Shown here: piece after piece, positions 1 through 9,209 of the stretch
Layout: each line of letters opens with the position of its first letter
How positions within the stretch are numbered: the stretch's first letter is position 1
DNA from: Magnetococcales bacterium DCbin4
GTDB lineage: Bacteria; Pseudomonadota; Magnetococcia; Magnetococcales; UBA8363
Direction of reading: 5' to 3'
Length of the DNA stretch: 61,351 nt
Assembly: GCA_002753735.1 (NCBI GenBank)
Contig: PEAN01000018.1
Span: forward strand, 1 to 61,351
Notes under the pieces: model-generated
The model's database searches: none
What the model saw: the letters and a program-made list of their open reading frames with translations, nothing else
What the model was told of the DNA's origin: nothing
Made by a program: the position numbers and the translations under genes

Positions 1-86
1 TTTTCTGCCATGGGAAACAAGATGAAATCCTGGTTGACACCTTTCTGGCGGCATGCCGGGCCAGTTGTTCGGCTTCGCCGGGTATT

Positions 87-188
87 TCATTGAATTGTTA
101 TTCCACGAAGAAGATAAGGATATATCCGGTGTTCAGGATGGGGCTTGTTGGTGTCCGGCTTTTGGTAGATGGCCTCGATGCCCATCAT
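87..188 (-). pseudogene. IS3-family transposase OrfB remnant
   Basis: The minus strand encodes about 33 residues beginning MMGIEAIYQKP and continuing through HPEHRIYPYLLRG before a stop. This is the characteristic linker just ahead of the integrase core in IS3-family OrfB (MGIEAIYQKPNT..HP.H..YPYLLRG). Neither the DDE core nor OrfA is present and the flanks are not in frame with it, so it is a decayed scrap. The rest of positions 1-418 shows no other gene that I can support. Confidence 0.7.
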
Positions 189-418
189 ACTCCAGGGTTC
201 ACAGCATTTTTTTCCATACCTGGCCGTGGTAGAGTTATCAAGTCACGTTCATGATGACATCCTTCACCACGGCGAGGCAGGGGTTTGCCAAGCCAATTGA
301 ACCGTGTTCATCCGAGTTTTGCGCGATTGTTTGGAAACCGGGGGAAAGACCCATCGGAGGCGGTGTTTCTGATCCGATCTGTCAAGCTGCGGGGAATGGC
401 CAGGGAGGCGTTTGCGTG

Positions 419-1540
419 ATGAATGCCCCACGCAAGATTATCCACATCGACATGGATGCTTTTTTTGCCTCTGTGGAGCAGCGGGATAACCCTGAATTCC
501 GGGGGCGTCCGCTGGTGGTCGGAGGCAACAGCGAGCGGGGTGTCGTGGCAGCCGCCAGTTACGAGGCGCGCAGGTTCGGTATCCGCTCTGCCATGGCGAT
601 GCGCAAAGCGCTGACAAAATGTCCCGGCTTGGTGGTGGTTCCACCCAGAATGAATATCTATCATGCGGTTTCTTTGGAAATTCGGGAGATTTTCCTGGAG
701 TACACCGATCTGGTAGAACCGCTTTCCCTGGATGAGGCGTTTCTGGACGTTACGCGCAATAAAAAGGGGATGGCTTCCGCTTCCCTCATCGCCCAGGAAA
801 TCCGGGCACGTATTTATGAACGGACTGGATTGACTGCTTCGGCGGGGGTTTCCATCAATAAATTCCTGGCCAAGGTGGCTTCTGACATCAACAAGCCGAA
901 CGGATTGACCCTTGTTGCCCCCGAACAGGCCGATGCCTTTGTAGCAACGCTTCCCATCGAGAAATTTTATGGCGTTGGCAAGGTCACTGCCGACAGGATG
1001 CACCGGTTGGGCATCAAGACCGGTGCTGATCTTCGTCGGTGGCCTCTTGATCAACTGGAGGCTCAGTTCGGCAAAGCTGGGCGTGGCTATTACCACATCG
1101 TTCGCAATCAGGACGCCCGTCCGGTCAATCCCAACCGGGAACGACATTCTGTGGGGACGGAAGATACCTTTGAACGGGATTTGCATGATCGGCGGGAGAT
1201 GTTGATCCGGTTGGAGGCAATTGCCCATGAGGTGGCACGACGCATGGCAAAGAACCATTTCACCGGCAAGACGCTTACACTCAAGGTGAAGTTTGCTGAT
1301 TTTCGGCAGATCACGCGTAGTAAAACGGTGGACGATGCCATCGTGGATCCAGTGCGGATGATGATCTTGACCAGACGTTTGTTCGCAGGGGTGCAAATTC
1401 CCCCAAGAGGGGTACGGCTGCTGGGTTTGACGGTTTCCAATACCTGTAGTGAACAGGTTCGGGGCTGGAAGCAATGGGTTTTACCGCTGTTTGACGGGCC
1501 TGATATGCAAGCGGATCCCATTGAGACTCCTGTTGGCTGA
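419..1540 (+). CDS. dinB: DNA polymerase IV (Y-family translesion polymerase)
   Basis: 373-residue Y-family polymerase that bypasses damaged template bases with low fidelity. The metal-binding aspartate lies in IDMDAFFASVEQ (D11) and the second catalytic pair in SLDEAF (D105/E106); the KVASDINKPNG and IEKFYGVGKVT stretches fit the palm/thumb helix-hairpin-helix, and the last ~110 residues fit the little-finger domain. Length is typical. An in-frame extension to 251 exists, but ATG 419 is preferred because AGGGAGG lies about 10 nt upstream and family homology begins there (GTG 416 is an alternative). The C-terminus runs a few residues past the little finger and shows no recognisable beta-clamp motif. 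Nothing nearby suggests an SOS operon, and no LexA box was identified. Confidence 0.95.
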   Translation: MNAPRKIIHIDMDAFFASVEQRDNPEFRGRPLVVGGNSERGVVAAASYEARRFGIRSAMAMRKALTKCPGLVVVPPRMNIYHAVSLEIREIFLEYTDLVEPLSLDEAFLDVTRNKKGMASASLIAQEIRARIYERTGLTASAGVSINKFLAKVASDINKPNGLTLVAPEQADAFVATLPIEKFYGVGKVTADRMHRLGIKTGADLRRWPLDQLEAQFGKAGRGYYHIVRNQDARPVNPNRERHSVGTEDTFERDLHDRREMLIRLEAIAHEVARRMAKNHFTGKTLTLKVKFADFRQITRSKTVDDAIVDPVRMMILTRRLFAGVQIPPRGVRLLGLTVSNTCSEQVRGWKQWVLPLFDGPDMQADPIETPVG

Positions 1541-1625
1541 AGCCGATGAATGATTTCCAGGCAATGATTTTGAGCAAGTCACCATGCAGCAATGGCCATC
1601 ATGTTGAAATCGAAAGTATGATCTT

Positions 1626-2090
1626 TCAGGATGGATTGGGGGTTGAGGAAGGAGAGGTCCGGGCGAGGTATCCCACCAACCCACAAGGTTTGGATTGACA
1701 GAAAAAGTCCAGGGAGATCTCTTTAATCGCAGAGTGGATGACTTCATTGACGACGCGCCAATGCGCGGGAAGATCACACTGGATGATTCGCTGACATGAC
1801 GCGTGGGGCAATGCACAATCGGTAACATGCAGCGGGCCTTCAATGGCTTCCAGGATTTCTGTAATCGATATTCTTCCAGGGGATCTGGACAGCCGATACC
1901 CGCCCTGCTTGCCCCGGTGTGAATCCAGCAAACCATGGTGGTTCATCAGTTTGAGCACCTTGGCCACCGTCGGCTTCGGGAGGTTCAAAGATGCGGAAAG
2001 CTCTGCAGCACTTGACCATCCCTGTGGGTTTTTGGCCATATGCGTCAGAATCAGGATGCCATAGTCGGTCAACATTCCAATTTTAAACAC
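1626..2090 (-). CDS. Rrf2-family regulator, SUF Fe-S assembly type
   Basis: 154-residue winged-helix regulator. The N-terminus (KIGMLTDYGILILTHMA) and the HTH at about 25-60 (ELSASLNLPKPTVAKVLKLM) match Rrf2 proteins, most closely the SUF-system regulator group. Three cysteines at about 92, 99 and 105 lie in the region that ligates an Fe-S cluster in IscR-like members, so an Fe-S sensing role is inferred. Start is GTG at 2090 with GGAGAG five bases upstream. No suf genes lie in this window, so it is an orphan here. The AT-rich 2100-2230 segment on its 5' side is where autoregulation would be expected. Which of SufR, IscR or another Rrf2 member it corresponds to is not certain. Confidence 0.8.
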   Translation of the reverse strand: MFKIGMLTDYGILILTHMAKNPQGWSSAAELSASLNLPKPTVAKVLKLMNHHGLLDSHRGKQGGYRLSRSPGRISITEILEAIEGPLHVTDCALPHASCQRIIQCDLPAHWRVVNEVIHSAIKEISLDFFCQSKPCGLVGYLARTSPSSTPNPS

Positions 2091-2539
2091 AATTCTCTCC
2101 GTGTGTTACCCAAGGGTTGATGCCATCGGCCAATTCTGTCCGTCCTACACCTGCTTGGACAATAGCGTACAAAATAAGTTCTATATTAACCGCTCTTATG
2201 GTGAACATGGCAAGCATTCCCATTCAGGTTGTTCATTTTAGAAGGAAGTCGCCCGGTGTGACATGGCGTGCCTGACCTTCATTGATCGATCCACGGTGCG
2301 CCTGTACCCCTGGATCGGGTTCAACCGGGCAATCTGGAAGATCAACCTTTGAACACCCAATCATGCGTGCGACTGAAGGGGGGAAAAAATCAGTGCATTT
2401 TTTATGGAACTAATTTTGTACCATATCACTCCAACGTACAGAAGGGGAAAAACCGAAGACAAACGTGGATCACAACCTCCAGTTTGATCGAGGTCATGGT
2501 CCCAATCGGTTGGACAACACGAATCCGGGAGTCACGATC
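2091..2539. other. Intergenic region upstream of the Rrf2 gene
   Basis: About 450 bases separate the Rrf2 gene from a small plus-strand reading frame. The part next to the Rrf2 start is AT-rich and should contain its promoter. I see no convincing gene, RNA or palindrome here. Confidence 0.5.
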
Positions 2540-2719
2540 ATGAAATCCCACATTTCGAGGCAGTCACGGCAGCAAAAATCCAAACACCGTCGTTTGACGA
2601 GCCGCAACAGTTCACGTCAGGGCCAATCCATCAGCGAAGCGGTCAGGTTTGATCGAAAGGAAAAGCTGGACCAGGACATCTTCGATCTCCATCTGCTGGG
2701 TTACGGTGCATGTGGATGA
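2540..2719 (+). CDS. Small basic hypothetical protein
   Basis: A 59-residue reading frame begins at ATG 2540 with GGGAG about nine bases upstream. The N-terminal half is very rich in Lys, Arg, Ser and Gln (RQSRQQKSKHRR), the C-terminal half is acidic then hydrophobic (DQDIFDLHLLGYG). I recognise no family. It lies 80 bases before a TPR gene on the same strand, so the two may be cotranscribed. It could be non-coding; the ribosome-binding site and the biased composition are the only support. Confidence 0.35.
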   Translation: MKSHISRQSRQQKSKHRRLTSRNSSRQGQSISEAVRFDRKEKLDQDIFDLHLLGYGACG

Positions 2720-2799
2720 GGATGGATTCCGCCTGATGGATTTTGGGTCACGAAATAGTGGCACTCCAATTTTTGGCGTCATGGATCAGGAGCGAAAAG

Positions 2800-3354
2800 A
2801 TGAATACCCAAAAACATTTCCAACTTGGTATGGATCACTTGCGAAAGGGGCATTATGAGTGGGCCGCGAAGGATTTTCGCAATGCCATCCGGTCTGGAGG
2901 GGGCTCCAGCATGCATTGGATGGCCTTGTGTGCCGCACACTTGCAAGCCCATTGCTGTGAGGATGCCATCAATGATTGTAACCAAGCGGAGAAATTGGAT
3001 CCCGGGAACGCCAAAATCCCCTACTACAGGGCGGTGGCTTTCATGCAGCAGAAGATGTACCAGGATGCCATCGACAATCTGGATATCGCCCTGGAGCGGA
3101 ATCCCAATTACCTTCCCGGCATTCTGGCCAGGGCCACATGCCATAATGCCTTGGGGCATGAGGAGGCTGCGGATGAAGATGTCAAAGACGCCATGAAATA
3201 CGAAAGCGCACAGGTGCAGGGTTTTGCTAATGAGTATGGCGTGCTGCGTACCCACTTTGATGCTTTTCAGGCCCAGATGGATGGAGATCGTCCCATGCCG
3301 CGGATGGAAATGACGCAGATCCAGATTGACCAACTGATCGCATCATTGCACTGA
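2800..3354 (+). CDS. Small TPR-repeat protein
   Basis: 184 residues with three or four tetratricopeptide repeats, e.g. GMDHLRKGHYEWAAKDFRNA at the N-terminus and YRAVAFMQQKMYQDAIDNLD then YLPGILARATCHNALGHEEA. TPRs are helix-turn-helix scaffolds for protein-protein contacts, so an adaptor role is likely; no catalytic domain or signal peptide is visible. ATG 2800 is chosen over an earlier in-frame GTG/ATG because AGGAG lies directly upstream. It precedes a small hypothetical gene and a c-di-GMP phosphodiesterase on the same strand. The partner cannot be predicted. Confidence 0.75.
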   Translation: MNTQKHFQLGMDHLRKGHYEWAAKDFRNAIRSGGGSSMHWMALCAAHLQAHCCEDAINDCNQAEKLDPGNAKIPYYRAVAFMQQKMYQDAIDNLDIALERNPNYLPGILARATCHNALGHEEAADEDVKDAMKYESAQVQGFANEYGVLRTHFDAFQAQMDGDRPMPRMEMTQIQIDQLIASLH

Positions 3355-3494
3355 CGACGGTCTCATTGCATCAAACCTTGCCACGGTGCTGAACGTGGGT
3401 GTGACCTGCGCCCCGTTGCCACCGCGGCAGGGTTGGAAATCGTACCGACCCTGGTTGCGAAAATAAAACTCGAATGAACAAAGGAGTGAATACC

Positions 3495-3746
3495 ATGCAG
3501 AGGAATGAACAAGCGGGTGCTGCCTTGGATGTGCCAATACCGGATCGCCGCAGCAATCCCTATGACCTTGAAGCATTCAGGAATAGCCCACTTGGGGTAT
3601 TTATTGTTGAGAATGGATTCCAGGTTTGTGAAACACACCGGGGCATCTGTCCGGTTCCAGCAGTTTCCGATTGGGAGCGGGCCATGGAATTGTTGGATGT
3701 ACTCACCAGGTGTGACGGTGACAGGCGCAAAATCTGCCCCGCATGA
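3495..3746 (+). CDS. Hypothetical protein next to HD-GYP gene
   Basis: 83 residues from ATG 3495, preceded by AAAGGAG at 3479. Features are a charged N-terminus, a LEAFRNSPLGVFIVENGF segment, three cysteines (CETHRGICPVP and a later CDG/ICPA) and an amphipathic helix WERAMELLDVLTRC. No family is recognised. It lies 44 bases upstream of the GAF-HD-GYP gene on the same strand and probably shares its transcript; an accessory role to that enzyme is only a guess. Confidence 0.5.
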   Translation: MQRNEQAGAALDVPIPDRRSNPYDLEAFRNSPLGVFIVENGFQVCETHRGICPVPAVSDWERAMELLDVLTRCDGDRRKICPA

Positions 3747-3790
3747 AGCGATGGGAAAAAAAGCCATAAGCGGGTCAACACCGAGGAACC

Positions 3791-5440
3791 ATGAACATGG
3801 ACAACAGGGAAATCCAAGCAGGTATACAGCAATTGGAACGGCTTATTTCCACGGGGCTGGCCCTTTCGGCGGAAAAGGACATCACTCGCCTCATGGAGAC
3901 CATCCTTTTGGAGGCCAAGAACCTGACGCATGCCGATGGCGGGACGCTTTACACGATGAGTGATGATGGGTCTTGTTTGCATTTTGCCACCATCCATAAC
4001 GATTCGCTGAACATCGCCATGGGTGGAACCACGGGAGTCCCCATATTGTTCCAACCGATTCCTTTGCGCCTGGAAGATGGCACTGCCAACGACCACATGG
4101 TGGTGGTGCGTGCCGTTCTCGAGGGACGGGCTTTCAACATACCGGATGCTTATCATGTTGAAGGTTTTGATTTTTCCGGGACTCGGGCTTTTGATGAACG
4201 CACTGGATATCGGTCCCAATCGTTTTTGACCGTCCCCATGAAAAATCATGAGGACAAAATCATTGGCGTTCTTCAGTTGATCAACGCCCAGGATCCACAG
4301 ACGCATGAAGTGATTGCCTTTTCGCCTTCGATCCAACGTCTTGTTGAAGCCCTGTCGTCTCAGGCTGCGATTGCCATGACCAACAAGATGTTGCTGGATG
4401 GGCAGCGCAAACTTTTTGAGGCATTCATCGAACTGATTGCATCGGCAATTGATGACAAGTCCCCCTATACCGGGGGACATTGCCGTCGAGTTCCTGAGCT
4501 GACAATGAGGCTTGCCGAAGCGGCGCACCGAACCCGGGAAGGTCCGTTCCAAGGGTTCCAGATGACCGGGGATGATCGCTACGAGCTTCGGATTGCCGCT
4601 TGGTTGCATGATTGTGGCAAGGTGGTCACGCCGGTCCATGTTGTTGACAAGAGTGTCAAACTGGAGACCATTTACGACCGCATTGAAACCGTTTCAGCCC
4701 GGATGGAGGTGATACGGCGCGATTTGGAAATCCGTTACTTGAAGGAGGAAATGGCGGCCATGAAAGCGGGCCGGGCGCCGGAAATCGATCTGGAGCAACG
4801 TGCTGCGGAAATAAACAAGCTCAATGATGACATGAATTTTCTGCGGCGGATCAACACGGGTGGTGAATTCATGCCACAGGAGCAGCAGCAGCGGGTATGC
4901 GAGATTGCGCGGCAGTGTTTCCTGGACGGTCAAGGGAACCGGGTACCCCTGCTGTCTGAGGATGAGGTGAAAAATCTCACCATTTCACGGGGAACGCTCA
5001 CGGATAAAGAACGCGAGGTCATCAACTATCACATTGTTGCCACGATCAAAATGCTGGAGTCGTTGCCTTTCCCCAGCTATCTGAAGAACGTACCCGAATT
5101 TGCCGGTGGACATCATGAACGTATGGACGGCAGGGGCTATCCCAAAGGTTTGCGTCGGGAGCAAATGTCAGTTCAAGCGCGCATGATGGGTATTGCCGAC
5201 ATCTTTGAAGCGTTGACGGCACGGGATCGACCCTACAAGAAGGGGAAAACACTGTCGGAAACCTTGAAGATCATGGAACAAATGAAAAAGGACCAACATA
5301 TCGATCCCGATTTGTTTGACCTGTTCATTCGCGAAAAGGTGTATCTGGACTACGCCAACATCTACCTGGAGCCGGAACAGATTGATGAGGTGGATGAATC
5401 ACGCCTTTTGGGATATCGTTCCCTGGCAGATGCGGCATGA
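3791..5440 (+). CDS. GAF-HD-GYP cyclic-di-GMP phosphodiesterase
   Basis: 549-residue cytosolic protein. A GAF domain (about 28-205) should bind a small ligand and control the C-terminal HD-GYP domain, which hydrolyses c-di-GMP to pGpG/GMP. The HD pair is H273-D274 in WLHDCGK; the signature HHERMDGRGYPKGL is at 441-454. The two are separated by ~175 residues, roughly 100 more than in standard HD-GYP domains; the extra part (about 290-400) looks like charged coiled coil (RIETVSARMEVIRRDL, LEQRAAEINKLNDDM). No membrane segment is present. The start has GAGGA upstream. With the 11.7-21.2 kb array this is one of two HD-GYP genes in the window. Confidence 0.9.
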   Translation: MNMDNREIQAGIQQLERLISTGLALSAEKDITRLMETILLEAKNLTHADGGTLYTMSDDGSCLHFATIHNDSLNIAMGGTTGVPILFQPIPLRLEDGTANDHMVVVRAVLEGRAFNIPDAYHVEGFDFSGTRAFDERTGYRSQSFLTVPMKNHEDKIIGVLQLINAQDPQTHEVIAFSPSIQRLVEALSSQAAIAMTNKMLLDGQRKLFEAFIELIASAIDDKSPYTGGHCRRVPELTMRLAEAAHRTREGPFQGFQMTGDDRYELRIAAWLHDCGKVVTPVHVVDKSVKLETIYDRIETVSARMEVIRRDLEIRYLKEEMAAMKAGRAPEIDLEQRAAEINKLNDDMNFLRRINTGGEFMPQEQQQRVCEIARQCFLDGQGNRVPLLSEDEVKNLTISRGTLTDKEREVINYHIVATIKMLESLPFPSYLKNVPEFAGGHHERMDGRGYPKGLRREQMSVQARMMGIADIFEALTARDRPYKKGKTLSETLKIMEQMKKDQHIDPDLFDLFIREKVYLDYANIYLEPEQIDEVDESRLLGYRSLADAA

Positions 5441-5596
5441 ACGGGTGGTCCTGATCCCGAAGATCGGTCGCGGCAGGAACGCCGATTCCCCGGCGTCCTC
5501 CGCACAGATCCCGGCGTTCCTCACGCACCCGGTGCGGGATCAAAGACAACCGACTCGTTGCTGATCCTGTTTGGCTTGCCATGATGACCGGTGGCA

Positions 5597-5977
5597 TCAA
5601 CGGCAAAAATAATCTTCAACCTTTTTGCTCTCTTCTCCAACCACGTAGGTATCCACACACGTCGAATTGCCACGCGAGGGATAAATCCAGGCTTCGGAAG
5701 GAGACCGTCCTGAGATGGTGGAATCGATGGTGCTTTCCGGTGGCCCCAGGGTCCGTTGGAGTTCCTCCATGCTGATTCCGATCAGGCTTTTTCCTTTTGA
5801 ACCCGACGCCTTTGCCTCACCCTCCTTTTTTTCTTCCCCGGATGTTGGTTTCACGGGGGTTTGGGTTGTGGTTGGCGACGCGGGTTGAACCGTTCCAGTT
5901 CCTGGTCCTTTGGTTTGGCAGGACCAAAGGACAAAAGGCAAAGCAATCACGATGATTCTGACAAATGTGCGTACCAT
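5597..5977 (-). CDS. Lipoprotein with SmpA/OmlA-like C-terminal segment
   Basis: 126-residue lipoprotein. The N-terminus is a short basic stretch, a hydrophobic core (VRIIVIALPFVLWSC) and a lipobox cysteine, so it should be processed by signal peptidase II. A Thr/Pro/Lys-rich linker follows, then about 65 residues containing SMEELQRTLGPPES and a closing pair of cysteines, which resembles the BamE/SmpA fold. ATG 5977 is chosen over a longer frame because GGAGGAGAT lies immediately upstream and it places the signal peptide at the terminus. Probably outer-membrane or periplasm facing; specific role unknown. Confidence 0.7.
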   Translation of the reverse strand: MVRTFVRIIVIALPFVLWSCQTKGPGTGTVQPASPTTTQTPVKPTSGEEKKEGEAKASGSKGKSLIGISMEELQRTLGPPESTIDSTISGRSPSEAWIYPSRGNSTCVDTYVVGEESKKVEDYFCR

Positions 5978-6429
5978 GGTATCTCCTCCCCGATGCGGCC
6001 CAGCCGCAACCCGATAGGGAACAACCACACATCGGATGGATAAGGGAACTTCTTCGATGATGTTCCGATGCTCATTCCCAATGGATACCTGCAAGTGCAG
6101 GTAGAGAAACATCGATTGATTGGGTTTAAAGCCCATTGAAGCGAGGCATCTTCCATCAATCGTTCTTTGAGTGCAACCATTTTTTCTCAGATCCCTGCAA
6201 TTTTACGCAGGGGCTGGATTGTTATATCGATAGATTTATTATTGGTTCCAAACCAGCAATCCTCAATGGATCGGATCCATCCGGGCACGAGCGACCAGGA
6301 TCAGGCGGTATCCTGGCGGTGGTGCTTCCGGGAGGACTGCATGTCATTCGAACATTTGATGGTGGCGGGTGATCTGCGACCGTTTCTCGGCGGCATCATT
6401 TCATGGTATGAAAACTTTTCCGATGTACC
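5978..6429. other. Intergenic region between divergent genes
   Basis: About 450 bases between the divergent lipoprotein (-) and AbrB-type (+) genes, expected to hold both promoters. I see no further gene, repeat or structured RNA with confidence. Confidence 0.5.
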
Positions 6430-7491
6430 ATGAAGGAAATTTCAATTGCAATGAAGAAGGACCATCCTGCAACCGTCATCACCCTTCTGGTGGGACTTGC
6501 CGGTGGGGGATTGGCCAGGCTGCTGGGTTTTCCCGCTTCGGCTCTGTTGGGCAGCACCTTGTTCGTTTCGGCGGCGGCGCTTCTGGGACAGCCCATGAGG
6601 ACACCCACCTGGTTGCGCAATATCGCCTTTACCGTCATCGGTTGTTCCCTCGGCAGTGGTTTCACGCCGGACTTTCTTGCTCATGCCGCCCTGTGGCCGG
6701 TGAGTCTTCTCCTGCTGACCCTGACGCTGGTATTGATCATGGTGTGCTCGAGTTGGATTCTGACCCGTTTTTTTGGGCATTCTTGGGAAACGGCGGTGCT
6801 ATCCTCCTCGCCTGGTGGATTATCGTTCGCCATTGCCCTGGCTGAGTCTGGTGCGGGCGATGGCCGAGCCATTTCCGTCATTCAGAGCCTGCGTCTCCTC
6901 TTCATTGTCTTGGGCCTGCCGCCTTTGCTGTATTTGATCGGATTGAATGGCGGACATCCCGAATCCGGGACGAAGATCCTTCTCGGCCATGATCAAGCCA
7001 TCTTCCTGTTCCTGGGCGCATATCTCCTGGGTGGTGTTGGAAGCAAACGGGGGGTGCCGGCCGCGTATCTTGTTTCCGGGATGATTCTGAGTGGCGGACT
7101 CCATGGATGCGGGATCCTCTCGGGCATTTTTCCCTTGTATCTGTTGAACATGGGATTTGTGATCACGGGTTCGGTGATCGGATCCCGGTTTCAAGGGATG
7201 ACCATGGGACACCTCCGCCGCTTCATGGGAGCGGCCATGCTTTCCATCCTCGGGGCCATCGTTTTTTCCGCTGCCGCCGCCTTTTTGATTTCCCGTTATC
7301 TGGCCATCCCGTTCGGACAGGTCTGGGTGGCCTATGTCCCCGGTGGGGTGGAGGCGATGGCGGCCATGGCCTTTTCTCTGGGCTATGATGCCACGTTCGT
7401 CGCGACGCACCACCTGTTCCGAATATTGGTATTGATCGTTTTGCTTCCGCTCTTTCTCAAAATGGTGCGCAACCATGGAACACAGCGATGA
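6430..7491 (+). CDS. AbrB-family integral membrane protein
   Basis: 353 residues, almost entirely hydrophobic, with about ten membrane segments arranged as two similar halves. Each half has the family pattern: ALLGSTLFVSAAALLGQPMR then GCSLGSGF in the first, VSGMILSGGLHGCG and VIGSRF in the second, followed by YVPGGVEAMAAMAFSLG. These match the AbrB (COG3180) membrane duplication family, often mis-annotated as ammonia monooxygenase. Its substrate is not established; transport is inferred. The gene stands alone between the divergent lipoprotein gene and selO. A second possible start is ATG 6451. Confidence 0.85.
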   Translation: MKEISIAMKKDHPATVITLLVGLAGGGLARLLGFPASALLGSTLFVSAAALLGQPMRTPTWLRNIAFTVIGCSLGSGFTPDFLAHAALWPVSLLLLTLTLVLIMVCSSWILTRFFGHSWETAVLSSSPGGLSFAIALAESGAGDGRAISVIQSLRLLFIVLGLPPLLYLIGLNGGHPESGTKILLGHDQAIFLFLGAYLLGGVGSKRGVPAAYLVSGMILSGGLHGCGILSGIFPLYLLNMGFVITGSVIGSRFQGMTMGHLRRFMGAAMLSILGAIVFSAAAAFLISRYLAIPFGQVWVAYVPGGVEAMAAMAFSLGYDATFVATHHLFRILVLIVLLPLFLKMVRNHGTQR

Positions 7492-7693
7492 TGGGTTTGG
7501 TGACCGCCATGACATCGATTATATTTTCTTGTCCGTATCCTCCTTGCAAGCCATCAAGGAACTATGTGTGCGTGAATGAGTCTCAATCCATCAAATCTCC
7601 GATATTTTCGCCAGGGCGTGTTGACGTTTAAATAATCGAATGAATATCAACATGTACAAGCGTTAGCGTCCATTTCCAACAGGGGCTGATCCA

Positions 7694-9172
7694 GTGGTGA
7701 ATCTTGGGTTTGATCACAGCTATGAGCAGATGCCGGAGCGGTTTTTCAGCCGCCTCGCCCCGACATCGGTGTCCGATCCCCGGTTGCTTCTCTGGAACGA
7801 TCCCCTCGCCAGAGAACTGGGTCTGGGTGATGCGGTTGGGGACGAAACCGAACTGGCACTGCTTTTTTCCGGCAACCGTCTCAGCATGGATGCCAAGCCC
7901 ATTGCCATGGTCTATGCGGGTCATCAATTCGGGCAGTTTGTACCGTGCCTGGGGGATGGCCGGGCCATTCTGCTCGGGGAGTTGATCGATCAAAATGGCA
8001 GACGTCGGGATCTCCAGTTGAAAGGCAGTGGGCGCACCCCCTACTCTCGGAGGGGGGATGGACGTGCCTGGCTGGGTCCTGTGCTACGGGAATATCTGAT
8101 CTCCGAGGCGATGCATGCCTTGGGCATTCCTACGACCCGCGCCCTGGCGGTGGTGACCACCGGCGAGCCGGTGTTCCGGGAGGAGGGGGCCATGCCCGGA
8201 GCGATTCTGACCCGGGTGGCTTCCAGTCACATTCGAATCGGCACCTTTGAATATTTCGCGCGGACGCAAGACCTTGATGGCCTGCGGCGACTGGCCGATC
8301 ATGTGCTGATGCGCCATTATCCCGATCTGCTTGAAGCCGATGAACCTTATCTGGCACTGCTTCAGGCGATTACGGCCAATCAGGCACGGCTGATCGCCCA
8401 GTGGTTGGGGGTCGGGTTTATTCACGGTGTGATGAATACAGACAACATGGCCATCTCGGGCGAGACCATTGACTACGGACCCTGTGCGTTCATGGATGAG
8501 TATCATCCATCCACGGTGTTTAGTTTCATCGACCAGGGGGGCCGTTACGCTTTTGGCAATCAGCCGCGGATTGCCGCCTGGAATCTGGCACGGCTGGCTG
8601 AGGCACTGCTGCCGATGATGGATGATGATCCCAGGCGATCCCTGGTCAAGGGGCAGGAGGTGATCGCTGGATTTCAGCAGCTTTTTGAAGATGCCTGGCT
8701 GAGCCGGATGACCGCCAAGCTGGGCCTTGCAAGCGTTCGGGAAGGGGATGCCGGCTTGATCGGTGAACTGCTGAACATCATGGAAGTCGGAAGGGCGGAT
8801 TATACCCTGACCTTTCGGGGTCTGGCCGATCTTGCGACCGATGCCAACGCTGCGGTTCTGGTGGCCCGGCGATTCACCAAGCCGGCACCGTTTCTGGCCT
8901 GGGTCGAACGTTGGCGGACACGGTTGATGGTTGAGGGACGTTCTGGGGCGGAAGTGTATCAGGGGATGCGCCGGGTCAATCCAGCGCTCATTCCCCGCAA
9001 TCATCGGGTGGAAGAAGCCTTGGTGGCGGCGGTGCAGGAAGGGGATCTTGCACCCTTTCTGCGTTTGCATCGTCGCCTGGCCGATCCCTTTTCAGACCAT
9101 CCGGAAAGCACGGCGTTGGCGAACCTTCCTGCAATGCATGAGCGGATTGAGCACACATTTTGTGGAACCTGA
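7694..9172 (+). CDS. selO: Protein adenylyltransferase SelO
   Basis: 492-residue pseudokinase-fold enzyme of the SelO/YdiU family, which transfers AMP from ATP to hydroxyl side chains of target proteins, in E. coli with a role in redox stress. Diagnostic blocks are YAGHQFGQFVPCLGDGRA, LKGSGRTPYSRRGDGRAWLG, the metal-binding NTDNMAISG and IDYGPCAFMD. Length is normal for bacterial SelO. Start is GTG 7694 (followed by another GTG) with AGGGG upstream, giving the conserved FDHSYEQMPERFFSRL opening. Alcohol dehydrogenase follows 37 bases later on the same strand, so the two may be cotranscribed. Confidence 0.95.
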   Translation: MVNLGFDHSYEQMPERFFSRLAPTSVSDPRLLLWNDPLARELGLGDAVGDETELALLFSGNRLSMDAKPIAMVYAGHQFGQFVPCLGDGRAILLGELIDQNGRRRDLQLKGSGRTPYSRRGDGRAWLGPVLREYLISEAMHALGIPTTRALAVVTTGEPVFREEGAMPGAILTRVASSHIRIGTFEYFARTQDLDGLRRLADHVLMRHYPDLLEADEPYLALLQAITANQARLIAQWLGVGFIHGVMNTDNMAISGETIDYGPCAFMDEYHPSTVFSFIDQGGRYAFGNQPRIAAWNLARLAEALLPMMDDDPRRSLVKGQEVIAGFQQLFEDAWLSRMTAKLGLASVREGDAGLIGELLNIMEVGRADYTLTFRGLADLATDANAAVLVARRFTKPAPFLAWVERWRTRLMVEGRSGAEVYQGMRRVNPALIPRNHRVEEALVAAVQEGDLAPFLRLHRRLADPFSDHPESTALANLPAMHERIEHTFCGT

Positions 9173-9209
9173 CTGTGGTCGGATGACCTGTCGTTACCAG
9201 GAGATCAGC

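Noticed and set aside
308-1474. Long minus-strand frame opposite dinB
   Set aside because: It is antisense to the well-supported DinB gene, with no recognisable domain or ribosome-binding site.
2349-2543. Short plus-strand frame upstream of the TPR gene
   Set aside because: No ribosome-binding site and no biased or conserved-looking sequence.
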